Origin: Larix sibirica
Lineage: Eukaryota; Streptophyta; Pinopsida; Pinales; Pinaceae
Assembly (NCBI GenBank): GCA_004151065.3
Contig: NWUY0300003700.1
Span: forward strand, 19,754-35,167
Length of the DNA stretch: 15,414 nucleotides
Reading direction: 5' to 3'
Shown: positions 1 to 11,918 of the stretch, in pieces
How positions within the stretch are numbered: the stretch's first letter is position 1
Layout of the letters: the number at the start of each line of letters is the position of its first letter
Translations under genes and position numbers: made by a program
Notes under the pieces: model-generated
The model's input: the letters and a program-made list of their open reading frames with translations, nothing else
Databases searched by the model: none
What the model was told of the DNA's origin: nothing

Positions 1-93
1 CACGCCGATGAAATGGCTAACAAAGGGGTGCTTCTGAGTTTTGGTTACTTAGCCCAAGATGATGATATCCCTACTACCTGTTGGATCCCCTAA
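1..93 (+). pseudogene. C-terminal end of LINE RNase H domain (partial, cut by window edge)
   Basis: Frame 1 is open for 30 codons and ends with TAA at 91-93. It carries HADEMANKGVLLSFG, the end of the RNase H fold typical of plant LINEs, where an Ala-Asp pair near the C terminus supplies a catalytic aspartate (Asp at 7-9). It matches the end of the reading frame at 14095-14508 at 22 of 30 positions by eye. The rest of the domain and the reverse transcriptase would lie left of the window. Confidence 0.75.
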
Positions 94-310
94 CTTTTCT
101 CTCGCTTGGGGTGTCCCCTCCTCCTCACCCCAACTTCCTTTTCACCCTTTCCTCTCCACCTTTGAATGCGAACATCCTCATACCTGCATGCAAACACTTG
201 TCACTAAAATCGAGGGCTGATGGAGAGATTCCATGCCATCACATGGCCTCTCCTCGCCTAACCCCACTCATTCACACGCTTCGATTTCCTCTTCCTCCAG
301 ATGCTTCCAG
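1..310 (+). mobile_element. LINE 3' end fragment (RNase H tail plus 3' UTR), left copy
   Basis: The window begins inside a LINE-type RNase H domain, and the following ~215 bases match the 3' UTR of the LINE at 14095-15116 closely. Shared stretches include the end of the coding region, the segment around ctctcgcttggggtgtcccc, and the ccatcacatggcctctcctc segment. The match fades near 310. No poly(A) tail is seen on this copy before the minus-strand gypsy element begins at about 600. Confidence 0.8.
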
Positions 311-600
311 ACCTCTTCATTGTTAGCTTCGCCCTCAGTATGGATGGTCGCTCCAATGCTTGTATTGCTCCCACCCTGGGCGCCAGCTTTGCATCTTCTC
401 CTCCATCGCTCTCCTGCTCGCTCTGCGATAAGCCCTTGCCTCTTCCTCTAGCATCTAACTTCCTGAAGAAAAGCTCCTGGAGCCTTTACACACCCTGCTC
501 GTCGACCTCTCGTCCCTCAGCCTGTGCGAAGAAGAGATAGCAGCCTTTGAATCCTCGTCTCCTCTGACTCTACAAGGTTCAATGGTTGAAACTATGGAAG
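311..600. other. Gene-free C/T-rich stretch between LINE tail and gypsy remnant
   Basis: This stretch is rich in C and T on the plus strand. It no longer matches the related LINE tail at the right end of the window and shows no recognisable domain. It may be further LINE 3' UTR of a different subfamily. The boundary with the gypsy protease remnant, near 600-630, cannot be placed exactly. Confidence 0.5.
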
Positions 601-606
601 CGCAGG

Positions 607-795
607 TGTGCAAGATAAGAATTGAGGTGGNTCATGTACCTCCAATCCAAGCTTACTTACCAAATCTTTTGCTATGAGATTGGCCTGTGAACCGGAATCA
701 AATAGAGCATCTACCTTGATCTTCTTGATCTGGATCTCGATATGGAAGAGTTTTGTCATCTCCTCTTCCTTGTGATGAAGGCCTACTTAGATTCA
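607..795 (-). pseudogene. Retropepsin-like aspartic protease remnant, N-terminal part
   Basis: Minus-strand translation gives LFHIEIQIKKIKVDALFD, then SGSQANLIAKDLVSKLGLE. The active-site triad Asp-Ser-Gly is at 699-691, followed by the usual hydrophobic strand. The second half of the protease is missing, and similarity ends near 610. One ambiguous base (N at 631) lies inside this frame. Between Gag and this segment the frame shifts and returns. Clan AA proteases of this type process Gag-Pol in LTR elements. Confidence 0.75.
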
Positions 796-924
796 CCTCC
801 TTTTACACTGAAGTGTAGACAATCTTCTCATCCACATCTAAGTTGTGTTCTCTACCTTTTTGCTTGAATATGTGGCTAGAAGGTTCTTATTAGCATCATT
901 CTTGCAATTCTTAGGGTTCATCTT

Positions 925-1003
925 TGGATGTAGCTTGCAACACTTTTCTTCAGTGTGGCCATCGATGTTATAATGGTTTTTAAGATCCTTGCATTGATGT
1001 GTC
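925..1003 (-). pseudogene. Degenerate zinc-knuckle region after Gag
   Basis: The frame of the Gag core reads HQCKDLKNHYN followed by IDGHTEEKCCKLHP. It keeps a Cys, the GH pair and the final Cys of a CCHC knuckle, but the second Cys is not in its usual place. In the family this motif binds the element's RNA. The match is partial, consistent with decay. Confidence 0.6.
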
Positions 1004-1896
1004 GTCGTTGTAGTCTTCTTATCTTTTCCTTTCTACTTCTTCCCCTCCTTGGAAGCATCTGTGTTCTCTTTCTATTTAGAACTACTTGGTTTGCCTTTCT
1101 TATGGCCTATGTTTTCCAGGTACTGTGCTTGCACACAAGCCTCATCAATTGTCTTGGGATTGAATAGCACCACTTACTTTCGTATATGACTATGTAAACC
1201 CCCCAAATACTCAAGGAGTACATCTAGGTTCTTGGGTAAGATACCCAACATGATAGCCACAATAGCCATATTCATGAATTCAATGGTGTACTCTTGCACA
1301 CTGTTCCCTTGCCTTTGCGTAAAGTAATGCCAACTGATCCATTGGTCCTCTACATACCCGTTAGGATAGAAATGTGACTTAATGAGAGTTTTGCAATCCT
1401 CCCACTTAATTACTAGCGAATCACCCTCCAGCCTAAGCCCCTGTGGCTTTCCCACCAATGTAATGCATGGCCCTCTAATTTCAGTCGTGCAAATGAAACC
1501 TTTTGTTCCTCACCTTGTTGTGGATACTAATATAGACCTCTAATTGTTGCAACCAATGATTCAACTTTAAAGCATCAATCTCACCTTGGTACCCCTTGAT
1601 GTTGACTTTTGCTTCCATTTTAAATATAGATTGAGAAGGGGTAATGGCACTAAAACTTAGTTACCCTTTCTTCGATTCTTTCCTCAACTCCCTTTCTAGG
1701 TCACCTTTATCTTCTGATTTCCCCTCTGATTCGATGTATGAGATAGAACCCCTAAAATCCCTAAAGGTCCAAATTTGCTCTCGAAGGCCTCCATGAGAAT
1801 TGACACATTGTGTGAGATATCAACAACTCGTATTTCCATCCTTGTAAATCATTATTCATAATCGTATGTCGCTCCTTCACTAAACTCGTCTACCAT
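958..1896 (-). pseudogene. Gag polyprotein remnant of the gypsy-type element
   Basis: A start-like ATG is at 1896-1894, but its frame stops after 14 codons. Coding similarity continues in shifted frames: an N-terminal stretch (MEIRVVDISHNVSILMEA, about 1830-1775), then KVNIKGYQGEIDALKL with NHWLQQLEVYISIHN (about 1620-1520), then the Retrotrans_gag core open at 1458-1174 (KSHFYPNGYVEDQW, QEYTIEF, YLGGLHSHIR). After an in-frame TAA (1173-1171) the same frame continues with VVLFNPKTIDEACVQAQYL and meets two TAG stops before the zinc-knuckle region. There are at least two frameshifts and four premature stops, so no product is expected. In the family, Gag forms the virus-like particle shell. Confidence 0.8.
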
Positions 1897-1969
1897 GGCT
1901 AGGGTTTGAAAACTTTTTCTTTTATTCCACCACTAGATACTGTGATTTCCCACAAAACCCCAAAGAAAA

Positions 1970-1983
1970 CTACTCTAATACCA
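1970..1983 (-). other. Primer-binding site, initiator tRNA-Met type
   Basis: On the minus strand it reads TGGTATTAGAGTAG. This is close to TGGTATCAGAGC, the complement of the plant initiator tRNA-Met 3' end used by many LTR retroelements. Its position between the LTR end and Gag fits. Confidence 0.75.
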
Positions 1984-2062
1984 AATATGATCTGTAAACT
2001 GTCGTGGATATTCCATTAGAACAATTTGTCACAATGGATCTTACAACTTAGTTCTTTTTATA

Positions 2063-2126
2063 ACACAAGATTTATCATAGGAAAACCCACTATGGAGAAA
2101 AACCTAATAAAAAATGAAAACTATGC
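2063..2126. repeat. LTR-internal direct repeat, copy 1
   Basis: This 64-bp unit matches 2171-2234 with about four mismatches and a 108-bp offset. Both copies carry the words catagg, tatggagaaaaaccta and atgaaaactatgc. Confidence 0.85.
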
Positions 2127-2170
2127 AATTGAAAAGAAAAAAATCTCACCTCAGCAAAGAAATACACAGT

Positions 2171-2234
2171 ACACAAGATTTACCATAGGAAAACCCCCTA
2201 TGGAGAAAAACCTAACCAAAAATGAAAACTATGC
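2171..2234. repeat. LTR-internal direct repeat, copy 2
   Basis: This is the second copy of the 64-bp unit, offset exactly 108 bp from copy 1. The pair makes the LTR longer than a single-copy version would be. Confidence 0.85.
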
Positions 2235-2419
2235 TTTGCTCTTTTGCAAATATAAAGGAAAATGGTACTCTCTATGGAGTTACCTATGACTCTACAAATA
2301 GAATGACTACTACATGATCTCCTACTACCTTTGTTATGCTATAATATCAACTCCCATGCAGTGGTTCAACTATGGCACAATACAATAACATCATAAGAAT
2401 GGAACCCCTTCTCCTAACA

Positions 2420-3290
2420 GCCCAATATTTAACATATCTCGATAGTCGTTTAAGGTTAATTTTAAGGTTTTTGCATGCCTCAATTCTCAATTAGGGTTAT
2501 AGTTTTGGACCTTCTAAAATGTTCTTGAAAATCCACATGTGACTAGCTTTGTATGTGTGAGAAATAAGAGCTAACGTGGAATCCACTCGATACCATGGTG
2601 GTCAACTAGATGGTCAACTTGCGAGAGGCCAATCTTTTTCATACAAGCTCCATTTGAAACAATTCTTGGACTGCTGAAAAAGTCTCAAAGTGTATAATAG
2701 CATCAAGGGGCATGGCACAAGCGATGGACTTTTGACCCCAAAATACATCATTTAGACCCTCAAACAAGCCTAGAAAGTTTTGGACCCAAAATCTACAAAG
2801 TGGACCTGCCCCTAAAATGGGCCCTACAAGCCAATTCATCCAATCTTTTTGCCCCATAATAATTTTTTTGCCCCATAAGCACCAAAATAGACGACAGTAT
2901 ATATTTATCAATTTCAGATCAATTAGGGTATTTTGATTCTCATTGGGAAGCTCCTTGAGAGCTTATTGTAATTTTAAAAAGAATACTTTGGGTCTCATTT
3001 GGATCATCATGAGTTATTGCAATCTTGTGTGAGATCAAAAAGGGAAACCATGCTTCCTTCTTTGGTATTATTTCTTGCTAATTAATATATTGAAGCCAAA
3101 TAAGGTCAACAAAAGATGGTTCGCACACTCTAGTATGGGAAAGCATGAAAACCTCTAGGTGGACTGAATTTTTTATGTAACAATTCTACAAGGGCCCACC
3201 CAAAAGGGCCTCACATGCTGACCTCAAACCTAGGAGCCTAACCCTAGTAGACCCAAAGGATCAAACCTATAACCTCGTGACAGAGATCCA
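2420..3290. other. Gene-free stretch left of the polypurine-like tract
   Basis: No recognised coding region is seen. The 90-codon minus-strand frame at 2911-2639 has Trp/Leu/Gly-rich composition without any motif I recognise; it may be LTR or untranslated retroelement sequence. A 45-codon plus-strand frame runs from 3181 into the G tract at 3298-3312. Confidence 0.5.
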
Positions 3291-3297
3291 ACAACTT

Positions 3298-3312
3298 AGG
3301 GGGAGGGGGGGG
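3298..3312 (+). other. Polypurine-tract-like sequence (A G5 A G8)
   Basis: An uninterrupted purine run lies immediately before TTTGATGG. Retroelement polypurine tracts sit just 5' of a 3' LTR that begins with TG; here a TG occurs at 3316. No matching LTR partner is visible, so this is a candidate only. Confidence 0.35.
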
Positions 3313-3483
3313 CTTTGATGGTCTTGGCAACCCATCAAGGCTACCAAGGTGGACTACATTAGTTGCATTAACATTTGTTTGTTACTTGTGTAGACTATGG
3401 TTGGGAACAAACCTTGGTCTACAAACAAAATATTTGTTCTAGTTAGTTAAGATTCTATGTCAATACCAAAGTTAATTTCCATG

Positions 3484-3614
3484 GATGATAGCAATCACCA
3501 TCATTATAGTATTATGTATCATCTTTACAATGTGCCTCTGCTGTCTTGCTCGATCGATTGAATGAGGAGTTGATGTAACCTCCACCAAGGTTTAAGTCTC
3601 ACCGATAATACAAT
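3484..3614. repeat. Diverged duplication, copy 1
   Basis: It shares with 3677-3798 the ordered words gatgata-caatca, gtatcatc, cctc(c/t)accaaggtt, aagt-tcacc and a final atga/atgg region. Copies are diverged and differ by short indels. Confidence 0.6.
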
Positions 3615-3676
3615 GGAAATATGATTATACATAAGAATGAAAATATAAACCATTAATAAATTTTAGAATGTGTGTA

Positions 3677-3798
3677 GATGATAACAATCATTATAATTAC
3701 AGTATGATGTATCATCACCTTTATATTCTATCAAGGATGTCTTCCTCAATTACTAGTGTAGCCTCTACCAAGGTTCAAGTGTCACCATTGACATGATG
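3677..3798. repeat. Diverged duplication, copy 2
   Basis: This is the second copy of the unit at 3484-3614, offset about 190 bp. Shortly downstream, tatacatatgaatga occurs twice (about 3866-3880 and 3908-3922). Confidence 0.6.
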
Positions 3799-3922
3799 TA
3801 AAGATGCAAAACAATTATAAATTTAATGATGTGTCAAGGGTATCTTACTCGATGAAGTGATGAATTATACATATGAATGAACTTACTCAGTTGGTAAAGT
3901 GACGAAATATACATATGAATGA

Positions 3923-4568
3923 AAATATATTTTGTGGGAAAATGAAATGAATTAACTATTCATTTATATTATGATGCTTAATATCCACAAATGTGGAAAA
4001 GCATCTCTAGAAGATCAAGGGGTTCTCTCAATATATTGTTGCCAATTTCATTGAGCATTTAGATGGTTACATGCTAGCAAGTGTCTTATTCGAATCTCGT
4101 TAAGTGAGATGCATTGGTCTATGCCAACATATTTAGTAAGGATGTATTATTCTGCTTGTTCTGGGATTAAAACTAAACTGGTCTGTCAAATCTCTTGCCT
4201 ATTCTTGCTTTATACAGTTATTAAAAATGGTATATGAAGTCTCTCAGCCATTTTTGCTTTATACACTGTTAAAAGGTTCATGTGTCTAGTTCATAATCTT
4301 TTGTTTAGCAAGAAGTATATGACAAGAACTTCATCTGCTTGTTGCTAATATCTGCAACCCTTTAACAAAAGAATCTTCTCTTAGCCCACTGTAAAAGGTA
4401 CAGTTGAACAATCACTATTTCACCCTAAAATTTGGCCATGGCCTTTTATGTTAGTCTAGCATAAGGGTATGAAGCAATGCAATAGGCATACCAATCCTAA
4501 AAAGTGGACATTGGAAATTTATATAATCAGGCCTATCTTTTCTGAACATGAAATCAAAATTCAGCTGA
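3923..4568. other. Gene-free AT-rich stretch
   Basis: I see no coding motif, RNA gene or clear repeat. A short duplicated phrase built on tttgctttataca occurs near 4206 and 4254. Confidence 0.5.
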
Positions 4569-4569
4569 G

Positions 4570-5080
4570 ATGTACATTCCAAGTAAAGCACAATTATGAA
4601 AGGTCCGTCTTCTACATATATGCAAAGAACTTAGAAAATAACCATATGCAATTTCGTTAACAAGAGATTACATTCTGAGAATATAAAGACAAGTAAAGCA
4701 CAGTTTATGAAGATCCATTTTGCACATAAAAGGAAAACACCCATGCAATTTCTTCAAAAATAGTCTACATTCTAAACATGTACATTCTAGGCAAGTAAAG
4801 CTCAATAAAAAAAACATGGAAGGACAATAATTTTGCAATTCCTGCAATTTCATTAACAATAGATTACACTCTGAGAAGGTCCATTTTGCACATGGAAGGA
4901 AAACACCCATGCAATTTCTTTACAAATAGTCTACATTCTGAATATGTACATCCTAGGCAAATAAAGCTCAATCGAGGTCCCTTGCGAACATGGAAGGACA
5001 GTAATTTTGCAATTCCTTTAACAATAGTCTACATTCTAAGAATGTAGAATCTTGGCAAGTAAAGCACAATTATGAAGGTC
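4570..5080. repeat. Degenerate ~100-bp minisatellite-like array 3' of calmodulin
   Basis: The phrase aagtaaagcacaattatga or a variant recurs at about 4581, 4691, 4793, 4959 and 5057. It is followed by a variable run with gtccattttgcacatggaagg, aaaacacccatgcaatttc and agtctacattctgagaat. Spacings are about 110, 102, 166 and 98 bp; the long gap contains a partial unit. It amounts to roughly five diverged copies in the same orientation. Confidence 0.75.
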
Positions 5081-5340
5081 CATAACATTTAACAAAGCTA
5101 TGGACCCTACAAATAAAGGCATCTTATGGATTTGAATCTGTGAAAATTTATAGCATAAAGAAGGCTGGAATATTGCCTAAAATTAAGAAAAAAAACACTT
5201 TAAAATTGACCGAAAGGCATCACAGACCATTAAGATTCTCACAAACCAATCAAAACGGAATTCATGTCATGACATCGTCGTGATATTAACAGCATCAGTG
5301 TGTATACGTACCAAAACCAGATCAGATATTATAATGAAAT

Positions 5341-5391
5341 ATGAATCAAATCTACTATAAGTTCATTGACCATATAAAGAGAATTTTTTGC
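5341..5391. repeat. Direct repeat near calmodulin 3' end, copy 1
   Basis: It matches 5492-5542: both contain aatcaaatcta, cattg-ccata and aaagagaattttttg, offset about 151 bp. There is no coding signal. Confidence 0.7.
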
Positions 5392-5491
5392 GCACAATTG
5401 ATGCTTTCTTGATGAAACCAGATTCCAATCTAAAACAAACATTCAATGGCATTTGTTCCTTGAATGTACACTCAAGACTTGTGTGAAAGAG

Positions 5492-5542
5492 AGTACAAAT
5501 CAAATCTAATAAATGCATTGTCCATACAAAGAGAATTTTTTG
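5492..5542. repeat. Direct repeat near calmodulin 3' end, copy 2
   Basis: This is the second copy of the segment at 5341-5391, sharing the 15-base word aaagagaattttttg exactly. Confidence 0.7.
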
Positions 5543-5724
5543 GATGTCAAATAAGCCTTCCACTCAATTCACTTTCAAAATGAAATTCAAAACAGCAGTT
5601 AGAAACCAATCAATACCTGACTTTAAATTTCAGGTTTCTATTCCTACCGCACATAGCATTCTAATATAGCAAAAGAGGATTGCCCAAAGAACATGGAAAC
5701 AAAAGAGGCTATCCTCCTAACGAT

Positions 5725-5730
5725 CTTATT
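5725..5730 (-). terminator. Possible polyadenylation signal AATAAG for calmodulin
   Basis: On the minus strand, AATAAG (one base from AATAAA) lies about 100 nt past the TGA, in an AT-rich 3' UTR-like stretch. Plant poly(A) signals are loose, so this is only the best nearby candidate. Confidence 0.2.
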
Positions 5731-5830
5731 AATACTCCCGGGGGACAAACATTATAAACAGAAAGGTAACTAGCCATATAAGGTAACCCCATTATGTTTA
5801 AAATATACTATGTTTGACCTTACATACATC

Positions 5831-9444
<3,614 letters not shown>

Positions 9445-9480
9445 TTACCCTCGCAAAAATACCTGAACAGTTGCAAACAT
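9445..9480 (-). other. Upstream ORF in the calmodulin leader (11 codons)
   Basis: On the minus strand the only ATG between the calmodulin start and about 9670 is at 9480-9478. It opens an 11-codon frame (MFATVQVFLRG) ending in TAA at 9447-9445, before the main ATG at 9402. It would matter only if the leader is unspliced; possible splice sites (donor GAG|GTAAAA at 9546, acceptor TTCAG at 9463) would break it up. Confidence 0.3.
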
Positions 9481-9640
9481 ATGTCAAGGTTTCGAATCCC
9501 ACAAGATCCGCGGGATAAAAAAAAAATAAGGGCACCTTGCTTTTACCTCAAACACAGAAATAGCAGGGGCAGGAGCAAAGCAAAAGACACCAGACAGGGA
9601 GGGAGCGCGCTGTGTAGTATGAGATCGAATGCCCTGGTGG

Positions 9641-9647
9641 TTTTAAA
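9641..9647 (-). promoter_or_regulatory. TATA-like box TTTAAAA
   Basis: It reads TTTAAAA on the minus strand, 5' of a pyrimidine-rich presumed leader. It is the best TATA-like word between the ATG and 9900. The support is position and composition only. Confidence 0.2.
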
Positions 9648-9848
9648 CCTGAACAAATCGGAAACGACAGTACACCATGAAATTGCCTGGATGCGTTGCG
9701 CTGGGAAAGGAATAAGAAACTTTTCAAGATGACTCTGGTCCGTTAGATCAGTCAAGATGATCGACGGTTGTGGATGGATGAAATAACAGACGGTGAACGA
9801 GATTGTGTATGGACCCTCTCCAGTGAGATCTCACATCGCTTTGACTCC

Positions 9849-9858
9849 GCCGACGTGG
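9849..9858. promoter_or_regulatory. Overlapping DRE core (GCCGAC) and ABRE core (ACGTGG)
   Basis: GCCGAC (9849-9854) overlaps ACGTGG (9853-9858) about 450 nt upstream of the calmodulin ATG. Such words are known cores for DREB/CBF and bZIP factors in plants. They are short, so chance occurrence is quite possible. Confidence 0.2.
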
Positions 9859-9901
9859 GTCGTGTCCGTTTAGGCGGATTCGTTGGGTGTCTCCCCTACG
9901 T

Positions 9902-10129
9902 AGTTTAATGCCTTTTATTCATTTTCCATGTAATTGGTGTGTAGCTTCATAGCAATTGGTGTGGGACATTGATTCATCTATGACTAGATTTATATACAGT
10001 TTAATGAATTTCCACGTAATTGGTGTGCATCTTCATAACATTGATTCATCTATGACTATATTTATATACATTTTAATGAAATTTCCACGTAATTGGTATG
10101 CATCTTCATAGCGATTAGTGTGGGACACC
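9902..10129. repeat. 72-bp tandem repeat upstream of the calmodulin promoter
   Basis: The unit ttgattcatctatgac...atttatatac...tttaatgaa...ccacgtaattggt-tgcatcttcata occurs at 9969-10040 and 10041-10112 with an exact 72-bp period. A diverged partial unit precedes it (9902-9968) and another fragment follows to about 10129, so there are about three copies. Confidence 0.85.
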
Positions 10130-10188
10130 ACCGATGGAGACTATATGTATCTAATAAAAATTGTAGTTTTTTAAAGGGAAATTTGGAA

Positions 10189-10210
10189 TATATATATATA
10201 TATATATATA
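10189..10210. repeat. TA microsatellite
   Basis: An uninterrupted alternating A/T run of about 22 bases follows the 72-bp repeat. Confidence 0.9.
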
Positions 10211-10435
10211 GATAAAGTTTTGAATTTTCACATTGGGTGTGATCATAACAACAATCTCTATGGACACGATGACGACTCAAGTTGACAGATAGTTGGTGTC
10301 CATCAACACATGGCGGCGGGCCAAGGAATAGTTGTTTTATAGCGATTAGGCAAGTAAGGCAGTGTTATGGGGTTTGGTGGCTCTCCCAGGAAACGTAGGA
10401 TGATGTGATGTCCTAGTTTCAACTCAACCCTCAGT

Positions 10436-11182
10436 TTGATCAAGTTGCGACGGCTCCACTCGTGTGTTGGTTCTTGGTTAATCATGGAGACATCGTGTCC
10501 ATCTCCTACCTGCATCCTCATGCTCAGTACCTTTGACAACTCATTATTCGTCGAAAAGCATTGGAGAGCTCGAAGTTGTGTCTCGACATGGACGCAGCAA
10601 ACTCATAGTGTCAGTTTAGAAACTAGTCTCGACCTTTGGGTTTTTACCAAGTTGCATTCTTTGAAGATTGGTCTGAGCCATAGCTACAAGAAACGCAAGA
10701 TGGTGCATGTCAAGAGAATGGATAGGAAACATGTGCAAGGACAATGACATTCTCATATGCCAAGGGTCCTGCAAGAGCATGGCAAAAAGGCTCGTGCTAG
10801 CTTCAAAGGCATGGTGTCTGCTCTGATTCCATAGAGGATTCAAGACATGGAGGAGTGGGTTACTAGTAAGCATTCTAATTAGGACCCTACCTCTCTCGTC
10901 GATAGATCTGGGTGAATGGTTGAGGACAGGGTCGACCAGAACCAGATAAATCAAGTACATTAAGATGCTCACTCTCCCCTGGCACACTGAAACCCTTTTG
11001 GGTCGAGCCTTAATGGATCATGGTGTGGAGAAACATACAATTCCTTCTAACAACGATACTCAAGCTTGCCTAGACAGAATGGAGATTCTACTCAAACGAA
11101 TTGTTCGGTCACAGATCAAGCTTGAGGCGAAGATGAACGTTCCTGCTCATGCTACTATAGGGATGGTCTTCAAGGAGTAGTC
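10436..11182 (+). pseudogene. Unidentified degenerate coding-like stretch
   Basis: A plus-strand frame from 10436 is open to 10747 and, after one TGA, continues in the same frame with basic, coding-like peptide (HGKKARASFKGMVSALIP, then RIQDMEEWVTSKH), with stops about every 20-40 codons. A second open frame (10965-11180) includes LDRMEILLKRIVRSQIKLEA, which resembles an amphipathic helix. I recognise no family. It could be a decayed Gag/ORF1-like protein or chance open frame in a GC-richer patch. The 123-codon minus-strand frame at 10987-10616 overlaps it and looks like a shadow. Confidence 0.3.
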
Positions 11183-11800
11183 GGATCCAGGACAAACGAG
11201 CGGGGACAAGGGTAATTCTGAGGTGCCTCATGTCACATTTTTTTATGATCTTTAAGTTTTGTTCTCTGTTAGTTTTCAAGCCTAGCTATAGGGTTTCTTG
11301 TCATGTTTTCTTGGTTATTTTGCATGTTAGTTCCACTAGAATTGTTGTTGTTAAACCTAGTTTCATCAAAACTCATGGTTTTCCAACCCTGCCATGGTAA
11401 CTTTTTTAAGTTTTTACCTCCCTATAGGAGTTGTTTCTTTAGAAATATTAATAGTAACTCTATATGGAAAACAGTGATAAAACTCTATGTATCTAGTTGG
11501 TCTAGTTTTCCTAGCGATAGGCCAACAACCATAGCAATTGTAGCTTTTTTATTTTGAATCTTAATAGAAGTCGAGTTTACAAAAAACACTATGAAGTTTA
11601 GATTTTTTTTTAAATATAGTAAGAATAAAACAAATATTAATGTGGGATTAAATTTGAATAAAAAATATGTTATCATGAAAGGTTATTATTATATATATAA
11701 TATCACATGGATAACAACTATAATCCAAATATAATGCATTGAATATGTTATTAAAACTATATATTTATTAAAAAAAGTTTGAAAACATGTGTCACATAGT
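11183..11800. other. Gene-free stretch, T-rich then strongly AT-rich
   Basis: It has 3' UTR-like T-rich texture to about 11560, then AT-rich DNA. I see no motif or RNA gene in it. Confidence 0.5.
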
Positions 11801-11918
11801 TAATGGTTAAGAAGATGTGTTTCCTCCTAAGAAGTTGTATGTTCAAATCCAAAGAGACGTAATGGTTAAAATTATGTGTTTCATTTTATGGGGTCATTGG
11901 TTCAAATGTAGAGAAAGG
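11801..11918 (+). repeat. 59-bp tandem dimer of tRNA-like (SINE-head) modules
   Basis: Two adjacent 59-bp units (11801-11859 and 11860-11918) each begin TAATGGTTAA, resembling the box A region of a tRNA D arm. Each has gttcaaat 40 bases later (11841 and 11900), resembling box B, and both share atgtgtttc. Unit 1's GTTCAAATCC fits box B best. Confidence 0.5.

Larger units (their letters stand above)
600..2419 (-). mobile_element. Decayed Ty3/gypsy-type LTR retrotransposon, 5' part
   Basis: In minus-strand order there is a probable 5' LTR (2419-1993), a tRNA-Met-type primer-binding site (1983-1970), Gag, a zinc-knuckle region and the start of an aspartic protease, then an abrupt end near 600. 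Reverse transcriptase, integrase and the 3' LTR are absent. Several frameshifts and in-frame stops show it is dead. The order LTR-PBS-Gag-PR is that of the 5' half of an LTR retroelement; the Gag and protease types point to Ty3/gypsy. Confidence 0.85.
1993..2419 (-). repeat. Probable 5' LTR of the gypsy-type element (427 bp)
   Basis: On the minus strand it starts TGTTAGGAG and ends GTTTACA (TGT...ACA termini), nine bases before the primer-binding site. It contains an internal direct duplication (2063-2126 and 2171-2234) and a TATA-like TTTATATT near 2257-2250. The inner end is fairly secure because of the PBS; the outer end rests only on the TGTTA start, since no second LTR is in the window for comparison. 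Confidence 0.5.

Noticed and set aside
955-1167. Plus-strand hydrophobic 70-codon open frame resembling a membrane protein
   Set aside because: It is antisense to the Gag/zinc-knuckle remnant; hydrophobicity arises from reading Lys/Glu-rich codons backwards.
2026-2289. Plus-strand 87-codon open frame with an internal peptide repeat
   Set aside because: The peptide repeat only reflects the 108-bp DNA duplication inside the minus-strand LTR.
4570-5080. CRISPR-like regular array
   Set aside because: Repeats are long (~100 bp), diverged and uneven in spacing, in a plant genomic context; this is a minisatellite-like array.
10616-10987. Minus-strand 123-codon open frame
   Set aside because: It is rich in His, Met and Ser with no motif and overlaps a plus-strand coding-like frame; most likely a shadow.
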